From positions 624,039 to 688,038 of the forward strand of contig CACVBU010001044.1 of assembly GCA_902728285.1 (NCBI GenBank): 64,000 bases of DNA, read 5' to 3'. Position 1 is the first letter of the stretch. The number at the start of each line of letters is the position of its first letter. This document shows positions 46,774 to 64,000 of the stretch, piece by piece. The DNA comes from Clytia hemisphaerica. Its lineage: Eukaryota; Cnidaria; Hydrozoa; Leptothecata; Clytiidae. A program made the translations under genes and the position numbers. The notes beneath the pieces were generated by a model, which saw only the letters and a program-made list of their open reading frames with translations, was not told where the DNA came from and did not search any database.

Positions 46774-48184
46774 CACTCAAAACAACCATTCAAGTGGCTT
46801 TGCAGGATACAAAAAAATTGCATAAAAGTTGTCAAAATCTCGCAGTGAATGGCGAGAAAGTTTTCACGGTTTTCAAGATTTGTTTGTGAATTTGTTTCTT
46901 AAGAGATATTTTTCAACGCGAAAGAATGTTTTCCCTTCAAGTTCAGCAAATATGTGAATATGAGAATTGATAGAAATGTAGAGAGGGGTAAAACCGCGAA
47001 AAAAGACTGAATGGAAAAGACATAGTTATTTAGGGAGGAGAATTGTGAAACGAACGAACGCCGTAGTTTTGATTAATTAATTAAAGTGTACGAAATGAAA
47101 CAGAGAAAACATTTTGAAAAATTAATGAAAATATTGAATGAAAGAATTCTTTCCCTGGTGATTCCCATTCAGAGGAATAAGATAAAAAGAATCGAGCCTA
47201 CCTTACTTGAGGTTTGAGACATGTTTTAGGTTTCGTCTACATTTTTAATTTCACATAGCGAAACAAAGATGAGGAAAGGTTTATAAGGCGTATAGGAATA
47301 CCTGGAGTGGAACTTCAAAGTCTGCACTTAAAATTATGGTAGGCATGCATGACCAGAGAATAGGAAGGAGTGTCAACGTATTTCCTGTGTGTCCCTTTAT
47401 GATGAAGCGGAAGCATTTTCAACCTTTCTCGTAAAAAAAGAGCACAAAAAATGTGAAATATCTTTTGTATGCAGTTCGCTTTACTGCTAGTGAAGCGAGC
47501 GGACGGGGAATTTTGTCGCGTTTATAGTGGTTACTTTAAAACGTTTACCTCCATAACGGCAGACGACGCTCGATTGTCAACGGTTAAAACTAGTCATAGC
47601 TTTCACTAAATGCCCACGCAGAAGATCATGTCATGCACTTAAAGCTTTTAATGCTTTAAAGATTAAAGTAGTAAAAATAATCAGGAATAATATATAATAC
47701 AGCTTGATAATTTGATAAAATTTAAGGAAAAGCTTCTCAAAAATATATTTCAAAAATTATAGTATCATTAGCTTACTGGTTTTCACATCTTGTTTGTTTT
47801 TTTTCTCCCAGTTTCTTTCTTACAACAATATATGTCATTATTATTATTCACAATAGACCTTTTCTGATAATGCCGCAGACATCTTAGATTGTAGGCAAAA
47901 TATATAGCGGTGACTGAATAAATCAAAAAGGCAACCAATCAGAAATAGCTTGTTTTTTTTTCATTGGCTGCTATATTTCAACATTTCTCTGTTGCTACTT
48001 TGCCTAATAAACAATAGTCAAGAATACTGCGTATAAAATTTATCAAAAAGTTCTGCGCCATCTTAAATTGGGTGGAATAGAAACCAATCCTAGTTAAGGC
48101 CCGGGCTCCACTTGCGTACGCTGTGATTGCACTTCTCAAGCAAAATCTTTTATGTTGTTGGTCAAAAGAAAAATAAAGGAATGC

Positions 48185-48818
48185 CTTTGAGTATTTGGAT
48201 GGGTCACAGGCAAGAAACAACAAAAATTTATTTATTCATTGATAAATTTTCTCCCTACTCTATGGTAGAGCATCTTCAGATCTAACATAACTCATAAAAA
48301 AACCTATCTTATAACATCTAGCATCTTCAGACATTTGATTAAAAAATTATTTTTATTCCCTAGATAAAAAATTAATTAAGTTATTCTTATGAACAATAAA
48401 ATCATTAATAAAAGACAATAAAATGATTATAAAAGATTTTCCCATATGTTTGATAAAAGAGAAAATTCAAAAGAAAATTCAAAGAGGCAGTTGCAATTAA
48501 GGAACACAAAACTAATTTACTAAATAAAAAAGAAGAAATTAAACTTTTATCAAACATATGGGAAAATCTTTTATAATCATTTTATTGTCTTTTATTAATG
48601 ATTTTATTGTTCATAAGAATAACTTAATTAATTTTTTATCTAGGGAATAAAAATAATTTTTTAATCAAATGTCTGAAGATGCTAGATGTTATAAGATAGG
48701 TTTTTTTATGAGTTATGTTAGATCTGAAGATGCTCTACCATAGAGTAGGGAGAAAATTTATCAATGAATAAATAAATTTTTGTTGTTTCTTGCCTGTGAC
48801 CCATCCAAATACTCAAAG
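48185..48818. repeat. 275-bp inverted repeat with 84-bp loop
   Basis: Arms 48185-48459 and 48544-48818 are both 275 bases and read as exact reverse complements when compared by eye, from CTTTGAGTATTTGGATGGG inward to CATATGTTTGATAAAAG. The loop is A-rich (48460-48543). ATAAAGGAATGCC occurs just left (from 48174) and again about 36 bases right of the structure (from 48855). No ORF. Confidence 0.9.
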
Positions 48819-49222
48819 TTTTAATAATGGAAAGGCAATCACTGAAGAGTTTTATAAAGGAATGCCATTGTGCTTCATTCAGACGTACAGTCGAGAAAAG
48901 GTAAAATGCGCCTAAATTTCTCTTCAAGTGCATAGTACTTTTTCATGATGCAATCTTTTCTCCAAGCTGAAAGGATTGAATCCAGTAAGATGATTGCAGC
49001 GCAGACAATGAAGAGACGTGCCTTCAGGAAGCTAGACTTTTTGAGTTTATAGCTAGCTATATACTTTCACTTTATGGTGTTTCTGTATGACTGCCTGTGT
49101 ACCTAGTCTAACCACTGTTAAATGCCTTCGGGAAGGTCTCTCTCCTAACTTGGAAAGCCAGAATTGGAGCTATTTCACCAAACCACTGGAGCGTAAGTTA
49201 TTTAGGCTATCACAACTGCATG

Positions 49223-49449
49223 AAAAAGTTGAACGTGCGCATGTAAAGTTAAACGAGTAAACAAACTTTTTTCAGGTTTTTGAAATAGATTTACCACACT
49301 GAAAAGACAGTAAAAACACTCTAAGTGAGGTAAATTATTTTGAAGACCATGAAAGAAAAAGTTTGTTTACATTGATTGACATTCAACATTCATTCAACCA
49401 CATTTGGATTCAACTTTACATTATTATGCGTACATCATTCAACTTTTTT
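49223..49449. repeat. ~227-bp foldback repeat
   Basis: AAAAAGTTGAA...GTAAAGTTAAA at the left mirrors TTCAACTTTACAT...TTCAACTTTTTT at the right; GTAAACAAACTTTTTTC mirrors GAAAAAGTTTGTTTAC further in, then TTTACC mirrors GGTAAA. Small MITE-like element. Confidence 0.6.
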
Positions 49450-52400
49450 GTACTTTGCTGGTATCTTGTTTTACTAAGTTAAGAAGGACTTTCTCGAGTT
49501 ACGACCATATGATGATATTTAAAGCTCAAGAAGCCCTCTAAACAATAAAGGTAGTTATTAATAAAATAACAGACAAAAATAAATTAGAGTTTGAACAAAA
49601 ATATCAACTGTACATTTGAAAACTTGAGCAAATTTCTTTAAAGATTCTGGAAAAAGAATTCAAATCATTGCTGAAGTGAACTTCTGACTAAATTACAGTA
49701 GTTAGTATTCAGTTTCAAAGACAAGAAACTAAATTTGACATACCAAACACTTTTTCCAGTCAATGAATCAGCTCATCATTATAACCAGTCTGCCATTTTG
49801 TTTGTTTTGATTCGCACAAGTAATATTGTAATTTGTGTTATATCATACACCTGTTATAATTTGCATTTATAACACTCGCTTCAGCTTTTCAGTGGTAAAT
49901 CAAAACTAATAACATGTAATATGTAATAATGGTAATAGCATATAATAACGTAATATGAAAATATTTATACAACCGTCCCGGAAAAAAACCGAATATTTTA
50001 CGGAAGAGACTAACTACGGGGATGCTTGCGCGACAACAAACAACAAAATTTCGAGATTCCAGTCCAATATCTATGCGTGAAGCTATGAGTGCCTCCTCGT
50101 CGCTGTGCTCCTGCGGGGGCAAAAACATCAGTATAAGAAGCTACTAAAACCCTAAGTTGTTGCACTCATTCCATCCAGTGCCAGACGAGAAAAGGACTTT
50201 AGGTGTACAAACGTAGGTGAGTTTTGGCCTATTTCGCAAAAGTTCTGGAAATTCTGGCACTTCCATAAACTGGCAAAGGCAATCGGGCTAGTTGGAACGA
50301 TATCACACATAGAAAGAAAATTTGTCGGCGGGTGGGATGTGAAAGTCTAGCTAAACACTAGGAAATAAAACTGCATAAGTGAGCCAATTAATTTCAAAGC
50401 CCCGAAGGGGCTAAATCCGAATTTCCTGGATGGGAAATGAAGCCACTTTATCACCACCCATTGGTGACAAGTGCTTGATAAATTTGGGACGGAAAAGGAA
50501 GGAAAATCGGAAAACATTTCCAATTTTCACCCTGAAAAGTGGCAAAAATGACGAAAATGTAAACAAAAGTTTTCTAATTTCCATCCTGAAAATTGTCCGA
50601 AATAACCAAAAGACGATCCTGTCAGGTACAAATGTTGAAAATTAGTAAATTTGGGACCCTGTCAGATATCTTCAGAGCCTAAAAAGGGACCCTGACCAGC
50701 GGAACGTCCCTGTTTCCAATTTCGCCTGAGTGTCTCCTCTGGGAACGGGGCAAACTTATGGCTTCACTTTTTCTTGCTTGAGAACTTCAAACTCAATGGT
50801 TACGAAGTCAAAATGAGTGAACTTTGGAAAAAGCCATGAAATGAGAAACGAAAACAAAGTCGAATATCGTTAATCAGCAGATCGTGCTCTTATTCTATCA
50901 AACGCCCGTTGCTTTTGTTTTCCTGCTTTCTGACATGATAAATTAACAGACTAATTTGCTAGTCTAGTTCATTCGTGAAAGTTTTAGCAAGCTAAACATT
51001 CCTGGACAGTTTGAAAACCATAAAACTTCGAAATCGCTTTGATCGTCAAATTATAAGTATATTTTTAGCCTTTAACAACTTTATCGCTTTTTTTTGTCCA
51101 ACGATTCGTAAAAGTTTATGCTCGCGAAAAAATAATTTTTATCCAAGGTCGAGGAAGTTAAAGTTGTAAATTTAGTGATTATTTTCAGCTCGCAAACGTT
51201 TGTACGTCTGGCTGAAAACTTTACCACTAGAAACAGAAAAGTCACAACCTGTCGCAATGGTGAAAATAATGAAAATTGGATTTTCGAGAAAAAATTAAAG
51301 GATTGTGTCTTGTGATATCTCATGCTTCTTCAAACAGATAAATGTCACGAACATTAATTATTTCAGGATTTAGAATCGGGCGTCGTTTGCAAAATTCTTG
51401 TGCAATTTATATTTGTGACCGAAGAGCCTGTGCTAAGGGCAAAAAGGATTTGACTGGCTTTTTCAGCGAAAATTTCCGCAAAATATCACAAAAAGGATTT
51501 AATTGAAGTTGACAAGCTCTCCAGTTAAAAAGACTAGATAAACTCTACAGCAAATCGGAAATAAGCAAGTGAAACCCTTTTGTTACGGTTTCTTTAAAAG
51601 TCAGCCAAGAAAGAAGGCATAGCTACAATATTATAGAAAAACATCTAACATACACACCATAATACTAAATTAGCTTTATTTAATAAAAAACTTACAAGTA
51701 AAGAGCTCGAGTAAGAAATCGGTAAGAAGTATCGATTAGTTTATCAGATTGGAAAGGAAGCATAATCTAATCCGATTAAAATTAATAAATTACACTTTCA
51801 ATCCTAGCAGCATTAACTTTTTATTCGACACGTTTTAAAACGATCCATCTCCATCATGAGAACAAACCAACATTTACTAGACCTAAGCCTATTCGAATCT
51901 CATTTTCTTGAGCTACTGTCCCCTATAAAAATACAGAAAAAGTTCCGCGACTCTACGAAAGCATTACTTTTAATTAAATTTATTAAATTTATTTAATTTT
52001 CGCGAAATAAATTCCCAACGGAAATTTGGAATATTCGTGAATGTTTGGTATTGCTTCAAATGCTTTTAAATTGTATACTTATCGATGCAGAATTTTAAGT
52101 TTCTGTATCAAAATTTATGTCCCTTTAATGTACTGGCGGTATTTTGTCCCCAAATTCGTAGCAAACGTGTTAAATCGTAACGAAGGTAAGAGGAGGGAGC
52201 CGTTGTATGATCAAAATTCAATGGTATCAATCATTCTTGTTTATTATGACTTTGGTAAATCAGCTAATTTTCTAATTCTCGTTTTCCCAGGCAGCTCTGC
52301 CTAATGACGTCACTATTTTGGTCAGAAATTTCCCGGGCCTACTTCATCAAAACAGTTTAGAAACACTTAGTTCAAAATTAATGAAGTGCTTGAATGGAAG

Positions 52401-53190
52401 TAAATAATTAACAGTCTACAAAAATTAGGATCAAGACACATAATAGGGGAACAACCCGTAGGACCTATCGCATCTTTGGTGGGACGCAACCGAATGTGAT
52501 TGGTTCAAAAGCAGATGAGATTTTGAGACTCTTGACAGTGGCGGCCCGTGAATTAGGCCTAGTAAAGGTTCTAGCCAAAACTCAAATTCAACGTAAATGA
52601 TTGATAACATAGGATACTGTAGTGTACCAACCATCCAATTGAAAATCGTCAATTTTTACCCATTCTGGGGGCTAGCCAGTTTTTTGGCCATTAAACCTTT
52701 TCCGGGTCCAATTCACGCCAATCCCGTTGAGTTGCGTCCAACAAAATATAGTACAGATCCTAATGGTTGGCCCCCTACTAAGACACTAAAGGATTGAAAG
52801 AAAGATATTACCACAAAAAGATAATCTCTTGAAGGTAAACGAATAGAAAGAACTCTACAGTGAATTTATCCATTGAGGACCCATTACCAAGATGAAATAC
52901 ACCAAAAGTTTGTCGGAGTCGTTCTGAGAAGGTCTCGTTGTTCGAGGGCGGGGAATAAGCATGAGATATCATAGGGTGAACAAAATGAAAGTTTTCTCCA
53001 TATTGACGTTCTTTCATTTTGTTACATCCAAAACACAAGAAAAGAGCGTTCATTTAAAGGCTTCCTTCCTATTTTACATTATAAACTCGAGGCCATTAAG
53101 CACTTAATAATTACTTCAAAAAAATAAAGAAATCTAATAATAATCTAAAGGATAATATCATCGTTAAAAAAGCCAGAAAACAAAACCAGG

Positions 53191-53196
53191 TTTATT
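53191..53196 (-). terminator. Candidate polyadenylation signal of CDK12/13
   Basis: TTTATT on the plus strand, AATAAA on the gene strand, 78 bases beyond the stop codon. Confidence 0.45.
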
Positions 53197-53273
53197 AAAA
53201 AACCAAACTTTTGCTAATTAGAAAAAAGATCTCTATAAAAAAGAAATGGACATTTATACAAGAACAATGAAAC

Positions 53274-63348
<10,075 letters not shown>

Positions 63349-63540
63349 TTCGTTCCGTGCGTAAATACCGAGAACAAGTATCCAGAGAGGTTTACATCGA
63401 TAGATTTGGATCGCATTGGAGGTTGTCTTGGCCAAGATTATACAGGTATTTCAAGATTGATAATGACAAAGTACAAATTCTGACTTCCACATTAGCCAGG
63501 TCGATGTGAACTTCACAAGAGCTTGCGTGAAATGACAAAT

Positions 63541-63549
63541 GCGCATGCG
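63541..63549. promoter_or_regulatory. NRF1-like GCGCATGCG motif upstream of CDK12/13
   Basis: GCGCATGCG about 190 bases upstream of the chosen start codon. The palindromic GCGCATGCGC is the known NRF1 site of many housekeeping promoters. It is the only such promoter word in this otherwise AT-rich upstream region. Function is inferred. Confidence 0.35.
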
Positions 63550-63587
63550 TCAGAAAAGAGCACCATTATCAGTCAAGAACACCTTCA

Positions 63588-63655
63588 AATTAGCCTATCA
63601 TAGGCTGATTAGCCTATCATAGGCTATTTAGACTATTTTATATAGGCTATTTAGC
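63588..63655. repeat. TAGCCTATCATAGGCTA palindrome repeat
   Basis: TTAGCCTATCATAGGCT is repeated twice in tandem, followed by TATATAGGCTATTTAGCC. Each unit is itself a palindrome. Upstream of CDK12/13. Confidence 0.7.
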
Positions 63656-63889
63656 CGAAAATCGATAAAAACCTCGATTTCTGACGAAATATAAATAGTC
63701 GCGTCTTCTCTAAGAAATACATGGTTTCTCAATGTCAGAGAAATGCTCATGACAAATTTTGACTTTGGATCAATTTTGGTTTAGGATATATTCCACTTTT
63801 TGGTACTGTGCATGCGAGGGTAAGAAAATCGGGCTTTTTAAAAAAGAAAAAAAGAAAAAACAAACATGTATTTTTGCACACGGCACTTC

Positions 63890-64000
63890 ATTATAAGGGG
63901 GGGATTTTCAGGGGTCTTAAATACCGTCATACCGACAAAATTTTGGGTCAAATACCGTAATACCGTCGGTGAAGGAAGCCTAATACCGATACCGATATTA
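63890..64000 (-). repeat. CGGTAT dispersed repeat, cut by window end
   Basis: Starts with a G run and GATTTTCAGGGGTCTTAAAT, then ACCGTCATACCGACA and ACCGTAATACCGTCGG. This is the reverse complement of 15360-15480, well conserved. It continues past the window. Confidence 0.75.

Larger units (their letters stand above)
46774..53190. other. 6.4-kb intergenic region, no supported gene
   Basis: Short AT-rich ORFs only. It holds the large inverted repeat at 48185-48818, a hairpin at 49223-49449, and a mirrored pair of GACGCAAC segments (about 52450-52510 and 52690-52770) that may bound another small element. A minus-strand ORF at 49889-50128 (start EHSDEEALIASRIDIG) follows a good acceptor-like CCCCCGCAG, but nothing connects it to another exon. 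Confidence 0.45.

Noticed and set aside
47978..48223. 81-codon minus ORF next to the palindrome
   Set aside because: Runs into the left palindrome arm; no domain.
49889..50128. 79-codon minus ORF beginning EHSDEEALIASRIDIG after an acceptor-like site
   Set aside because: Composition is mildly protein-like, but no adjoining exon, domain or continuing frame could be found.

Overview
The window is animal nuclear DNA: AT-rich, full of spliceosomal introns and small transposons, with genes whose exons join in frame at GT/AG sites. A canonical minicollagen (secreted, KR-cleaved propeptide, two CxxxCxxxCxxxCxxxCC knots around polyproline and a short Gly-X-Y stretch) points to a cnidarian, because minicollagens build the nematocyst capsule. 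The ShKT-domain membrane protein and the prostanoid-receptor-like GPCR fit that reading. I cannot tell the class or species.

Layout. 1-3260 is a GGCCGGAAA-rich satellite. 4718-14737 (minus) holds the first five coding exons of SLC35B1 (ER nucleotide/nucleotide-sugar transporter); its 8-kb first intron is filled by a nest of DNA transposons, and the 3' exons lie off the left edge. 15.1-18.3 kb is a run of unusual tandem arrays (CGGTAT, ACGAGTT palindromes, ATCTG(C/T)TGTTCT motif array) ending in a TIR element with 8-bp target duplication. 18.87-19.28 kb carries an orphan 135-aa open exon. 23545-28426 (+) is a type I membrane protein with LamG-like, Cys-rich and ShKT modules. 31011-31718 (+) is the minicollagen. 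36815-41188 (+) is a prostanoid-receptor-like GPCR with a very long cytoplasmic tail. 42554-46773 (minus) is a complete anion-type Cys-loop channel, convergent with the GPCR. 53274-63348 (minus) is a complete CDK12/13 kinase. The 6.5 kb between the last two holds a 275-bp perfect-looking inverted repeat.

For five genes I rebuilt exon chains by hand; intron phases agree at every junction, which is the main support for the models. The genes do not form a pathway: this is an ordinary eukaryotic mix of housekeeping (SLC35B1, CDK12/13), signalling (GPCR, ligand-gated channel) and cnidocyte (minicollagen) genes. The unusual content is in the repeats and in lineage-specific features of the receptor, channel and ShKT proteins.
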